Shown: positions 9,189 to 17,838 of the stretch, in pieces
Numbering within the stretch: position 1 is the stretch's first letter
Layout of the letters: each line of letters opens with the position of its first letter
NCBI RefSeq assembly: GCF_001865675.1
Contig: NZ_CP011319.1
Location: 2,418,001 to 2,482,000 of the forward strand
Direction: 5' to 3'
DNA length: 64,000 nt
Source: Janthinobacterium sp. 1_2014MBL_MicDiv
GTDB lineage: Bacteria > Pseudomonadota > Gammaproteobacteria > Burkholderiales > Burkholderiaceae_D
Notes under the pieces: generated by a model
The model's input: only the letters and a program-made list of their open reading frames with translations
Told to the model about the DNA's origin: nothing
Database searches by the model: none
Translations under genes and position numbers: made by a program

Positions 9189-10304
9189 ATGAGTGACTTG
9201 AAAGCGGCCGGCGCCCTGACGATGGCAGGTGTGACGGCCAGCGAGATCGAGGGCGATAAAACGCCGCAGCGGGCCAGTGCCGCGCCCCTTGCGAACTGCG
9301 CCAACTGCCAGGCGCCGCTGGGCGGCGCGTTTTGCCAGGCCTGCGGCCAGTCGGCCCACATCCACCATTCGCTGCTGCACCTGGCCGAAGAAGTCGTGCA
9401 CGGCATCCTGCACTTCGACGCCAAGGCCTGGAAGACGCTCCCGCTGCTGGTGGCCTTTCCGGGCCGCCTGACGCGCCGCTACATCGACGGCCAGCGCAAG
9501 AACTATGTGTCGCCGCTAGCGCTGTTCCTGTTCATGGTCTTCCTGACCTTCTTCGTCACCTCGTTCGGCAACGGCCAGCTTCTCGGCCGCGATGCCAATA
9601 TCGCCTCGCTGACCAACCACGCCGCGTCTGCCAAGCTCCGGGTCGAGCGCAATGAGCGGGCGCTGGATGAGGCCCGCAAGGCCAATACCGGGGTCGCTGG
9701 TGTCGAAAAAGCGTTGGCCGTTTCGCGCAAGCTGCAACACGAAGCCGAGCAACGCCTGCTGTACGTCGTATCGCCAGAAAAGGCGAACGGCGAGGAGGCG
9801 ATTGCACTGAGAGAACCCGGCTGGTTCGACAAGACTGTCTCCAAGATCGCGTCCAGCCCGCCCAATCCCAACGCCAATTTTCCGGAGTTGGAAAAAACCT
9901 TTCGTCATGCCGCCGAAAATCCCGAGTTGGCGTTTTACAAGCTCAAAAACACGATCTACAAGTTCTCGTTCCTGCTGATCCCGATCTCGCTGCCCTTCAT
10001 GTGGCTGATGTTTTTCTGGAAACGCGACGTGACCATGTACGAGCATGCGGTGTTCGTGCTGTACTCGCTGTGCTTCATGTCCCTGCTGTTTACCGTGTTG
10101 ATACCGCTATCGATACTCAACCAGGGCTGGCTGATCGGATTGCTCGTGTGCCTGGCGCCGCCCCTGCACATGTTTCTGCAGCTACGCGGCACCTATAACC
10201 TGGGCAAATGGGGCGCGCTGTGGCGCACTTGCATGCTGCTGCTGGTAGCCAACATCGTGTTTTGCGTGTTCATCGTGCTGGTGTTGATGAAGAGCCTGCA
10301 CTAG
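9189..10304 (+). CDS. DUF3667 membrane protein
   Basis: The protein has 371 residues from ATG 9189 (GAGAG upstream). Upstream in-frame ATGs fall inside the antisense IS66 remnant and are unlikely to be used. Near residues 37-54 a zinc-ribbon-like motif (CANCQAPLGGAFCQACGQ) is followed by the DUF3667 signature: HLAEEVVHGILHFDAKAWKT, then LVAFPGRLTRRYIDGQR and YVSPLALFLFMVFLTFF. An extended coiled-coil-like region (about 140-190) precedes four further membrane segments. The function is unknown. The gene is convergent with the MFS gene. Confidence 0.85.
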   Translation: MSDLKAAGALTMAGVTASEIEGDKTPQRASAAPLANCANCQAPLGGAFCQACGQSAHIHHSLLHLAEEVVHGILHFDAKAWKTLPLLVAFPGRLTRRYIDGQRKNYVSPLALFLFMVFLTFFVTSFGNGQLLGRDANIASLTNHAASAKLRVERNERALDEARKANTGVAGVEKALAVSRKLQHEAEQRLLYVVSPEKANGEEAIALREPGWFDKTVSKIASSPPNPNANFPELEKTFRHAAENPELAFYKLKNTIYKFSFLLIPISLPFMWLMFFWKRDVTMYEHAVFVLYSLCFMSLLFTVLIPLSILNQGWLIGLLVCLAPPLHMFLQLRGTYNLGKWGALWRTCMLLLVANIVFCVFIVLVLMKSLH

Positions 10305-10527
10305 AGTCGCAAAGTGGGGCCATGAAGTGGTCGGGACCCATCTGTTTGGGTATCTGCCACTCAGCCGTGGCGTACGGGCACTCTAGAATTGATGAAGTTC
10401 TACATTTTGGCCACCGTCCAATATTACGAAGCAGCTTGCGGGCCGTCGGAAGCATCGATTTTCTGGCGTGATGCGGACCTGCCTGCGCCGTGCAGGAAGG
10501 CGCGGTCTGCGAAGTCTGAAATAAGGG

Positions 10528-10560
10528 GGCGGCGCGGTTGGCAATGCCAACCGCGCCGCC
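10528..10560 (-). terminator. Strong hairpin downstream of the MFS gene, probable vio-side terminator
   Basis: A perfect 15-bp GC-rich stem (10528-10542 with 10546-10560) has a 3-base loop. It lies 5 bases after the stop codon of the minus-strand MFS gene. On the minus strand it is followed by CCCCTTATTTC, a modest T-rich tract. It probably ends the transcript coming from the vio operon and MFS gene. Confidence 0.65.
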
Positions 10561-10565
10561 AGCTA

Positions 10566-11729
10566 TTAATGCGACAACACCGAATCGCGCGATCTGTGTC
10601 CGAGGTAAGGCAGCAAGCTGATGAGGCCAAGCACGGCCAGTGCGACACCGACCCACAGTGGGGAGCGCAAGCCGTAGCCGGCGGCGATGCCGAGGCCGCC
10701 GAGCCACGAGCCGGCGCCCAGGCCGATGTTGATGACGGAGGTATGCACGGTGTTGACCAGCGGGCCTGGATGGACGGTTTTCATCACGCGGGCGATGATG
10801 GCGGGATTCATCGACATCCCGACCAGGCCTGTGACGACCAGCAAGGCGACGCTGATGGTCTTGTCGTGCGCAAAGACCGCGAATAGCGCCAGGCTGATGC
10901 TCAGGATGACCATGCCCCAGACCATGATGATGGTGGTATAGCGGTCCGCATAACGGCCGACTACGGCATTGCCCACCACGTTGGCGACGCCGTAGATGCC
11001 CAGCAGCCAGGGGATGGCGGACGCGGGAAAGCCGGTAATTTCCGTCAGGATGGTGGCGAAGTAGCTGAAGGCCGCGAAGATCGCGCCAATGATGAGGCCG
11101 CTGCTGGCATATGCTGCCCACAGGTGGCGGTTCCTGAATTCCCCCAGTTCATTGCCGAGGCTCACGACTTCAGATGGCTTGGTGCGCGGTACCAGCACGG
11201 CGATGAGCACCAGGCACAATACCGCCAGCAGTACCACCAGCCAGAAGCTGGCGCGCCATCCCAGGTGCTGGTCGATGAGCGTGGCGACTGGCACCCCCAG
11301 CACGGACGCCAGCATGAGGCCGCCGATCACGACGGCGGCGGCGCGCCCGCGCGCGTTGGCGCTGACGATGTCGGCGCAGATCGCCAGCGACAGGCCAAAG
11401 CAGGTCGAGGCGGCCACGCCCGTGACCACCCGTGCGATGGCCAGGATGTCGTAGCTGGTGGCCGATGCGGCGACGGATTGGGCAAGGGCATAAAAGCCCA
11501 GCAGCCATAGCAGCCCCTTTTTATTCGGCACGCGCAGCTTGAGCAGGGCAATGGTGCTCAGCGGCCCGCCGATGACCATGCCCATGGCGTAGAGCGAAAT
11601 CAGATAGCCGATCCGTGTCACCGGTTCGTCCATGGCCAGGGCCAGCGAGGGCATCATGCCAGCTACCATGAATTCGGATGTCGTCAACGAGAAGATCGTC
11701 AACCCCAGAATGTATACAACCAACGGCAT
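10566..11729 (-). CDS. MFS transporter (DHA1-type exporter), violacein-linked
   Basis: The 387-residue protein has about 12 hydrophobic segments and starts MPLVVYILGLTIFSLTTSEF, typical of AraJ/CmlA-like drug:H+ antiporters. The loop 2-3 region (MGMVIGGPLSTIALLKLRVPNKKGL) corresponds to MFS motif A. It begins 91 bases downstream of vioE on the same strand, with no obvious terminator between them, so it may be co-transcribed with vioABCDE. An export or self-protection role for violacein or its intermediates is an inference from position only; the family also exports sugars, drugs and amino acids. Confidence 0.85.
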   Translation of the reverse strand: MPLVVYILGLTIFSLTTSEFMVAGMMPSLALAMDEPVTRIGYLISLYAMGMVIGGPLSTIALLKLRVPNKKGLLWLLGFYALAQSVAASATSYDILAIARVVTGVAASTCFGLSLAICADIVSANARGRAAAVVIGGLMLASVLGVPVATLIDQHLGWRASFWLVVLLAVLCLVLIAVLVPRTKPSEVVSLGNELGEFRNRHLWAAYASSGLIIGAIFAAFSYFATILTEITGFPASAIPWLLGIYGVANVVGNAVVGRYADRYTTIIMVWGMVILSISLALFAVFAHDKTISVALLVVTGLVGMSMNPAIIARVMKTVHPGPLVNTVHTSVINIGLGAGSWLGGLGIAAGYGLRSPLWVGVALAVLGLISLLPYLGHRSRDSVLSH

Positions 11730-11820
11730 AGCAATATCCTTCGAGAGTAAAGACTAAAACACTTGCCAGGCGTGGCGCGCGCCCTGGCCGCATGCGACCG
11801 GGGCGAGCGCCACGTGCTGG

Positions 11821-12402
11821 TCAGGTGTCGCAAGACGTAAAAACGCTGTCCGGAATGTCGCCGACAAACAGGTTGGGAAAGTCGCGTACCGACAGGTGCT
11901 GCGGGTCGTTGCCGGTGACCATGCGCAGCAGGCGGTTGCCTCCGGCCTCCAGGTAGAAGACCGATGAGGCCTTGCCCGCCCGCTCGACTACCCAGGCGTC
12001 CGCCTCCTGGCCCAGCACGGTGTGGCGGCCATCGTGACGCGCCGCGCCGTCAAGCAGGATCGCTTGCGGCAGGAACAGGCCATGGAACGGCGTCACCTCA
12101 TCGGCCAGCGCCGTGCCGTGCAGCTGTTCGCCAGCGGCTTCGGCTTGCCTTGTGTATGCCACTTTCTGCTTGCGGCTTTTTTCACGCCTGGCGTCGCCGA
12201 TTTCCGACATCCACAGCAGGTGTCCATGTTCCTTTTCCGACCAGGGGTTGAACAGGCCATCGATGCGGCAGATGTTGCGCGCATAGTCGAACCAGCAATA
12301 GCCGGACGTGACCTGGTCGTCTTCCTGCATCGGCGTCCAGTAGGATATATAAGCGCTACTCCATTGCATCGGCAGCAGCGGCGGGGCGAGGTGGGTTGGC
12401 AT
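11821..12402 (-). CDS. vioE: VioE, violacein biosynthesis enzyme
   Basis: This 193-residue protein has the VioE landmarks WSSAYISYWTPM, TSGYCWFDYARNICRIDGLF, NPWSEKEHGHLLWMSEIG and RMVTGNDPQHLSVRDFPN. The Chromobacterium violaceum enzyme is 191 residues. VioE is a cofactor-free, LolA/LolB-like fold protein. It steers the VioB product (the indole-3-pyruvate imine dimer) through a 1,2-indole shift to protodeoxyviolaceinate, preventing the spontaneous side route to chromopyrrolic acid. It is the last of the five vio genes here, 9 bases after the vioD stop. Confidence 0.97.
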   Translation of the reverse strand: MPTHLAPPLLPMQWSSAYISYWTPMQEDDQVTSGYCWFDYARNICRIDGLFNPWSEKEHGHLLWMSEIGDARREKSRKQKVAYTRQAEAAGEQLHGTALADEVTPFHGLFLPQAILLDGAARHDGRHTVLGQEADAWVVERAGKASSVFYLEAGGNRLLRMVTGNDPQHLSVRDFPNLFVGDIPDSVFTSCDT

Positions 12403-12411
12403 GGCGACTCC

Positions 12412-13530
12412 CTAGCGGCCCAGCGCGTAGCCGAGGCTGGCCATCAGCGCTTCTTGTAGCGACGGCAAGTCCTTGCGGCGGGCGTCGAAGCTGGCGGTCA
12501 GCTCTGCATTGCTCAGTCCGATACGCTGGCCCACGCTTTCAAACCACAGGCGGCTGCTGTTGGCGTGCTCCTTGAACAGTTGCACCAAGGGCACTGCACG
12601 GGCGTTGAAGCTGTCCAGGGCAGCCGCCGCGTCGGCTTCGGTATCGAGGGTTTTGACCAGCAGCAGTGCCGCCACCACCGCCATGGTGGTGCCATGGCCG
12701 ATGGAAAAATGCCCCGATTGCAGCGCATCGCCGAGCAGGACGAACTTGCCGTCGCGGGCCCGGTCGTGGCTGAGGGTCATGAAGTTGCGCCAGCCCTGGC
12801 TCGGTTGGCTGAGCAGCCCGTGCTCACCCAGTTCGGCCTCGAAGGTTTTGGCGATATACGCGGCGGCGTCGCGCTCGGAAAGCGCCTCCAGCTGCGCCCT
12901 GGCGTACGTTTCTTCACTGCATTCGACGATAAAGGTGCTCATCGTGTCCGAGTATTTATAGGCATGGCCGATGAAAATGCCTTGGTCATTGCTGCGGAAC
13001 ACCAGGTTCATCTGGTCGAACAGCTGGGTGGTGCCGTACCAGATGTATTTGTTGCGGCCGAAATCGATGTGCGGCGCCAGCGCTGGCGGCAAATCCAGCG
13101 ATTTGTAATTGACGCCATTCGAGACCACCACCAGGTCGTATTCGGCTTCCAGCTGCGCCTTGGCCGCCGGCGGTGTTTCATAGCGGATCGTGATGCCGGC
13201 TGCCACGCACTTGGCGCGCAGCGCCTGCACCAGGGCCTGCCGTCCGACGCCGCACAGGGTGACGCCGGTGCTCATCAGGTTGGGCTGGTCGTGATGCACG
13301 AGCTTGAATTCTTCGAGGAACTGCGGATTGAGCCGTTCCGGTTGCTCCAGGTAAGAGAGCGGATTGGCGGGATGGCGCGGCGGCCGTCCCGGCAGCACCA
13401 CACCCCAGCCCAGCACTTCTTCCTGGGTGTTTTTTTCCGTAATGCGGATATTCCAGCCGGGCTGGGCCTGTTTCATCTGGCTGGCGAAGAGCAGTCCTGC
13501 GGGGCCGGCGCCGATAACGAGAATGTTCAT
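12412..13530 (-). CDS. vioD: VioD, tryptophan-derived pigment hydroxylase (FAD)
   Basis: The protein has 372 residues from the ATG at 13530 (MNILVIGAGPAGLLFASQMK), which matches VioD of C. violaceum in start and length. The Rossmann GxGxxG is at the N-terminus, and the second FAD motif is KFVLLGDALQSGHFSIGHGT. VioD is a flavin monooxygenase that hydroxylates C5 of one indole ring of protodeoxyviolaceinate to give protoviolaceinate. The vioC stop (TAA) overlaps the first base of this start (TAATG), suggesting translational coupling. An upstream in-frame start within vioC is possible but unnecessary. Confidence 0.97.
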   Translation of the reverse strand: MNILVIGAGPAGLLFASQMKQAQPGWNIRITEKNTQEEVLGWGVVLPGRPPRHPANPLSYLEQPERLNPQFLEEFKLVHHDQPNLMSTGVTLCGVGRQALVQALRAKCVAAGITIRYETPPAAKAQLEAEYDLVVVSNGVNYKSLDLPPALAPHIDFGRNKYIWYGTTQLFDQMNLVFRSNDQGIFIGHAYKYSDTMSTFIVECSEETYARAQLEALSERDAAAYIAKTFEAELGEHGLLSQPSQGWRNFMTLSHDRARDGKFVLLGDALQSGHFSIGHGTTMAVVAALLLVKTLDTEADAAAALDSFNARAVPLVQLFKEHANSSRLWFESVGQRIGLSNAELTASFDARRKDLPSLQEALMASLGYALGR

Positions 13531-14819
13531 TAGTTTACCCTCCCAAGTTTGTACCAAACGTTTTGCTTTTTCTGGATTTGCTGCAATTCATCGTAAGGTA
13601 TCGATGTAAAGAACAATTTATCCGCCATGTCGGGTGGATAAATACGGGGGAATTTCTGGTGCATGTAGCGGTTGTAGCGCGTCTGCAGGAAGAAAATCAG
13701 GTTGGGGTTGCTCAGCGCCTCGTAGTTGGCGATCGCCATATCCTGCATGGCGTCCGCCTGTACCTTGCGCAGGTGCGTGAACTCGGACAGGGTGGGGGCC
13801 AGGGCATTGCCGTGCTTTTCCAGCAAGGTGGCGAAGATATGCGTGTCCTCCAGCGCCATGTTCATGCCCTGTCCGAGGAAGGGAGCGGTGGCGTGCGCCG
13901 CATCGCCGATCAGCAAGACATTGCCCTTGTAATGGAAGGTGCTCGAGCGGACATTGATGAGGTCGTTGCTGGGCAGGGCGATAAACTGGTCCACCATCTC
14001 TTGCCGGCTGGCCGCCGGCAGCTTGTCGTAATAGCGGTCGAAGAAGGCCGCCATGGTTTCCCGGTTCAGCGTGTTCAGGCTGGGCGTGCCGGAGTAGGGC
14101 AGGCAAATGACGAAGCTGACGCTGCCATCCGGGATGGTGGCGGCGCGGCCGGCAAACTGGCCCTTGGACGCCATGCCGAAGAAATACAGCAAATCTTTCC
14201 TGAAACCCAGGCCCTCCGCATTCGGCAACACGAGGGTCTTGTAGCCATGGCGGAAGAAGCTTTGCTTGAATTCAAAGCGCCGCATGCCGCTTTGCATGGC
14301 GCGACGCACGGCGGAATGGGCGCCGTCGGCACCGATGATCAGGTCGCCATGCAGGTGCTGCAGGGCGCCGTCCGGGCCCTGGACCAGCACGACTTTTCTT
14401 TCCAGGTCGACATCCAGGCATTTATGCTCGAAGTAGTATTTCACTTCGTGCCTGGCGGCGTAGGTGTTCAACAGGCGCTGGAATGCGGACCTGTCCAGCG
14501 ACAGCGGAAACAAGCCTTCGCGCTGGGGCAGTTCGCGCACCTTGAATGTGCGGCCGACGGAAAACGCCATGCCCAGGATGCGTTCGCCGCACAGCTCGAG
14601 CTCCTGCCGGCTGATGCCGGCCGCCAGCACCGCCTTGACGCCGCGCACGGTCATGGTGACGCCGATGGCGCGCGAGTTGACCGGATCGGCGTTGGCGGAC
14701 GCTTTCTGCAGCGGATCGCCGCGTTTTTCGACGACGTGGACATCGTGTCCCCGTTGCGCCAGATAAATGGCGCTGAGGCTACCTGCCAGGCCTCCGCCGA
14801 CGATAATGATTTTATGCAT
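13530..14819 (-). CDS. vioC: VioC, violacein-forming FAD monooxygenase
   Basis: It is 429 residues long, the same length as C. violaceum VioC. It starts MHKIIIVGGGLAGSLSAIYL, with the GxGxxG FAD motif, and carries VRSSTFHYKGNVLLIGDAAH followed by ATAPFLGQGMNMALEDTH. It ends KQNVWYKLGRVN as in other VioC proteins. The enzyme hydroxylates the 2-position of the second indole of protoviolaceinate to make the oxindole; the product then oxidises to violacein. Acting without VioD it gives deoxyviolacein. Its start is one base after the vioB stop. Confidence 0.97.
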   Translation of the reverse strand: MHKIIIVGGGLAGSLSAIYLAQRGHDVHVVEKRGDPLQKASANADPVNSRAIGVTMTVRGVKAVLAAGISRQELELCGERILGMAFSVGRTFKVRELPQREGLFPLSLDRSAFQRLLNTYAARHEVKYYFEHKCLDVDLERKVVLVQGPDGALQHLHGDLIIGADGAHSAVRRAMQSGMRRFEFKQSFFRHGYKTLVLPNAEGLGFRKDLLYFFGMASKGQFAGRAATIPDGSVSFVICLPYSGTPSLNTLNRETMAAFFDRYYDKLPAASRQEMVDQFIALPSNDLINVRSSTFHYKGNVLLIGDAAHATAPFLGQGMNMALEDTHIFATLLEKHGNALAPTLSEFTHLRKVQADAMQDMAIANYEALSNPNLIFFLQTRYNRYMHQKFPRIYPPDMADKLFFTSIPYDELQQIQKKQNVWYKLGRVN

Positions 14820-14820
14820 T

Positions 14821-17800
14821 TCAGGCCTCTCTTGACATCTTTCCCCGAGATAAATCGGTAAGTTGCTGATTAAAAAACTCCAACATTTCTATCGGCGCCA
14901 TGCCGATGACATCGCTTTCCAGGCTGCGGGCGTACTGCGCCAGCGCCAGGCACTTTTGCGCCAGCATGTCGCAGCCCAGGCTGTAGTCGCTGCTGACCCG
15001 GCTGCTGACGGCCTCGGGTACGGGCGGTCCTGCTTGGCGGCCGGGCAGGCCGGACGGCATGTTCATCAGTGCCGCCGACAGCGGACGCAACAGGCCGGTC
15101 ATGATGTCGATGGACGCATTCATCAGGCGCGAGCGGCGCAGGCTGCCCAGCGGCTGCTGCGCAAAATGGTGCGCCATCATCAGGAAGGTCAGTTCGTAGC
15201 AGCCTTGGTACAGCTGCATCAGCGCGCGCGCCTTTTGATCGGTCACCACGGTGCAGTCCGCGCGCGCTTCCAGCACGGGATTCTTCAGCGCCGGCAGCGC
15301 CGGTTCGAACGGCTTGTCGCGGGACGAAAACTTGCCGGCGATGGCGCGCAGCCGCTGGAAGTGCGAAGAGGCGAAATGCGGCGAATCGACGGCCACGCCT
15401 TCCCCCTGTTCGGTGACGAAGTCGATGGCGAACAGCGCGCTGTCGCGGTCCGATACTTCCAGCTGGTAGCCGGGATAGGCGCGGTTGGTCAGTTCTTTCA
15501 GGAACAGGTGGTGTTCGCCGCCGCGCTTGCCGCCGCCGCTCTCGAACAGTCCGGGCAGCTCGGCCACGGCCTGGCGGATCGCGATATAGAAGGTGGCAAT
15601 CGATTTGCCCGGCGTGGGAATGTAGTCGGGCCATTCGAACCGCACGAAGCGGGCCAGCACGTGCTCGGAAAATGGCTCGAACGCAAATTCCGTGTCCAGG
15701 CCGAAACGCCGGCGCGCCTGCTGGCCTAGCACCGGGGTGCCGCTGTAGAACGGTTCGCCAAGCGCCATCAGCACATTGTTCACCAATAAGTAGTGAATCA
15801 TTTCTTCATGGGCGATTTCCAGCAGCGCGCCGCGCGTACCGCTGTTGCGGCGCCGGTCTTCGGCACCGCAAGCCAGCTCCAGCTCGGCCGGTTGCCAGCG
15901 ACCGGACTGCACCAGCGCTTCCCCCTGCGCATAGTTGGGAATGGAATAGGCGGCATACAGATACTGCAGCATGAGCGACAGCTCCAGGTCGATGGCTTTT
16001 TTCAGCTCTTCGATCAACTCGGCCTTGCAGCCGATGACGTGCGGCACCGCTGGCGCCGGCACCGCCGCCTCGGCCGCCGCCTCGACCTGCGTCAGGTATT
16101 TCAGGAACAGGCGCGACTTTGGCAGCGACAGTTCGCGGGTGCTGGGCATGTAATAGCTCTTGTCGCGGTTCTGCGGATCGCACATCTGCCACATCAGGCG
16201 CGAATACGTTTCGCACTTGCACTGGTCTGCCAGGCTGAAGACCTTGTCCGACATGAAGGGATACACGAGCTCGTAGTAGCTCATCACATGCCGGTAGAGG
16301 AAGGCATAGTCGACCTGTTCCGCCGGTACCTCATCGAGGTGCCAGTCGTCGGGCAGCACGCGCACGCCGAGGTACTGCGTGCCCTTGCCGGTCCCCAGCA
16401 CGACGCGGGTCGCGCCAGGCCGGCGGCCCGTCAGGGTCAGCGTCGTGTAGCCAAGCCCGAGCGGCGACGGCTGCTGGCGCACGGCCAGCAGCGCGCCATC
16501 CTCGGGTTCCGCCGCCAGGGCCGCAGGCGCCGCCAGCTCGCCGCGGAAGCGGCTTTGCAGCATGATCGTCTGCGGAAATTCCTCGTGCTTTTTTCCGTTG
16601 GGCGCTTCCAGATACAGCTGGTTGCTGTCCGATTGCAGCACCCAGTCGGCCTCGTCCCACTGTGCCTGCGCGCTGCCCAGGCTGAGCGAACCCGGGGCGG
16701 CGCCAGCGTGCTGCAGCGGCACATCGAAGACGCCGTGATGGCGCCAGTGGTCGCGGTACAGCGGCTCGGGAATGCGGGCCAGCAAGGTGCCGGCGTCGTC
16801 ATGCAGCAGCAGATCGCCGAGCCTCTGCTTGCCGCCCAGCGCATGCGTGGGATGCTGTTCCGAGACGGCGCCCGTGTCGCGCGTGGTGAAGGGAATGGCG
16901 GTCGGCATGTTGAACGAGACGCGGTCCGCATGCACCTTCACCAGCACCGGCCCCAGGCTGCCCTGGCGCGGCTGCAGCAGCCGGCCGGCCGGGTAGGTGG
17001 CCAGCTCGCCGCGCCGCCACAGGCCGATGCTGCCGGCCAGGTCGTAGAACACGGGCGAATCGGGTTTTTGCGGCGTCGACATATTGAAGAGGGCATACTG
17101 CACGGTCAGGCCCAGCACCTCGTCGTCGTCCAGGGCTTGCCGCAAGGCGAGCATGCTGGCCGGCAGCGGCAGATCCGCATTGAACAGAAAATGCGGATCC
17201 TGCTTGGCCACGGAAAACTGGAACAGCCTGGAGCGGCCGATTTCCTCGTCGAGGAAATGCCCGCTGCGTTCCGTGATATGCCCGCTGCCGAGCCAGCGCA
17301 CCGAGTGCGCCTGCGCGATGTCGGCGGTAAACAGCGTGGGCGTGTTGGGCGTGGCCAGCCTGTCGCTCAAGGTGAACTGGCCCGCGTAGATCAGCGTCGT
17401 GTCCGGCTGGGCGGGATTGTTGTCGATCCACCTGGCGCGGTTGAACGTCGTGCGCAGGTACTCATTGTAGTGTCCCCACAGGCCCAGCTTGGCGCCCACC
17501 AGTGCATCCTGCGTATCGACCTCGCCATCGCGCAACTGGACGCCCGTGATCCGCGCGTTTTCCCACGAGAAATGATTGTTGCCGCAGAAATTGTAGCCCG
17601 CCGCCAGGCTGAAGATGCCCTCCGGATCGGGCTTGCCCGCCGCATTGAAGCGGGGGGCAAGCTGTTTCAGGTGCGCATGGAATTCGGCTGGCGGCCGGCT
17701 CAGGTCGACCGCTTCGCCCGCCATCGATACCGCATTCGTGGCGATATCGATGTTGCCGTGCGTATTGCGATTCCCGGTCGGCACATTGGCGCGGGCAAAA

Positions 17801-17838
17801 CCCCGAAAATGCAGGCGGGGGAAGTCAAGTAGGCTCAT
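14821..17838 (-). CDS. vioB: VioB, haem-dependent iminophenylpyruvate dimer synthase
   Basis: The protein has 1005 residues from ATG 17838 (MSLLDFPRLHFRGFARANVP); C. violaceum VioB has 998. The same frame stays open far upstream through vioA, but that part is antisense noise. VioB oxidatively couples two indole-3-pyruvate imines made by VioA, a haem- and H2O2-dependent step. Features include a beta-rich N-terminal half and a ferritin-like helical segment around ELKKAIDLELSLMLQYLYAA with LLEIAHEEMIHYLLVNNVLM. The vioA stop and this start share ATGA, implying coupled translation. Confidence 0.97.
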   Translation of the reverse strand: MSLLDFPRLHFRGFARANVPTGNRNTHGNIDIATNAVSMAGEAVDLSRPPAEFHAHLKQLAPRFNAAGKPDPEGIFSLAAGYNFCGNNHFSWENARITGVQLRDGEVDTQDALVGAKLGLWGHYNEYLRTTFNRARWIDNNPAQPDTTLIYAGQFTLSDRLATPNTPTLFTADIAQAHSVRWLGSGHITERSGHFLDEEIGRSRLFQFSVAKQDPHFLFNADLPLPASMLALRQALDDDEVLGLTVQYALFNMSTPQKPDSPVFYDLAGSIGLWRRGELATYPAGRLLQPRQGSLGPVLVKVHADRVSFNMPTAIPFTTRDTGAVSEQHPTHALGGKQRLGDLLLHDDAGTLLARIPEPLYRDHWRHHGVFDVPLQHAGAAPGSLSLGSAQAQWDEADWVLQSDSNQLYLEAPNGKKHEEFPQTIMLQSRFRGELAAPAALAAEPEDGALLAVRQQPSPLGLGYTTLTLTGRRPGATRVVLGTGKGTQYLGVRVLPDDWHLDEVPAEQVDYAFLYRHVMSYYELVYPFMSDKVFSLADQCKCETYSRLMWQMCDPQNRDKSYYMPSTRELSLPKSRLFLKYLTQVEAAAEAAVPAPAVPHVIGCKAELIEELKKAIDLELSLMLQYLYAAYSIPNYAQGEALVQSGRWQPAELELACGAEDRRRNSGTRGALLEIAHEEMIHYLLVNNVLMALGEPFYSGTPVLGQQARRRFGLDTEFAFEPFSEHVLARFVRFEWPDYIPTPGKSIATFYIAIRQAVAELPGLFESGGGKRGGEHHLFLKELTNRAYPGYQLEVSDRDSALFAIDFVTEQGEGVAVDSPHFASSHFQRLRAIAGKFSSRDKPFEPALPALKNPVLEARADCTVVTDQKARALMQLYQGCYELTFLMMAHHFAQQPLGSLRRSRLMNASIDIMTGLLRPLSAALMNMPSGLPGRQAGPPVPEAVSSRVSSDYSLGCDMLAQKCLALAQYARSLESDVIGMAPIEMLEFFNQQLTDLSRGKMSREA

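Noticed and set aside
13563..17832. Long plus-strand open frames antisense to vioC and vioB (for example 13563-14861 and 15793-17832)
   Set aside because: They lie exactly opposite well-identified vio genes and have Gln/Arg/Ala-rich, domain-free translations typical of GC-rich antisense frames.
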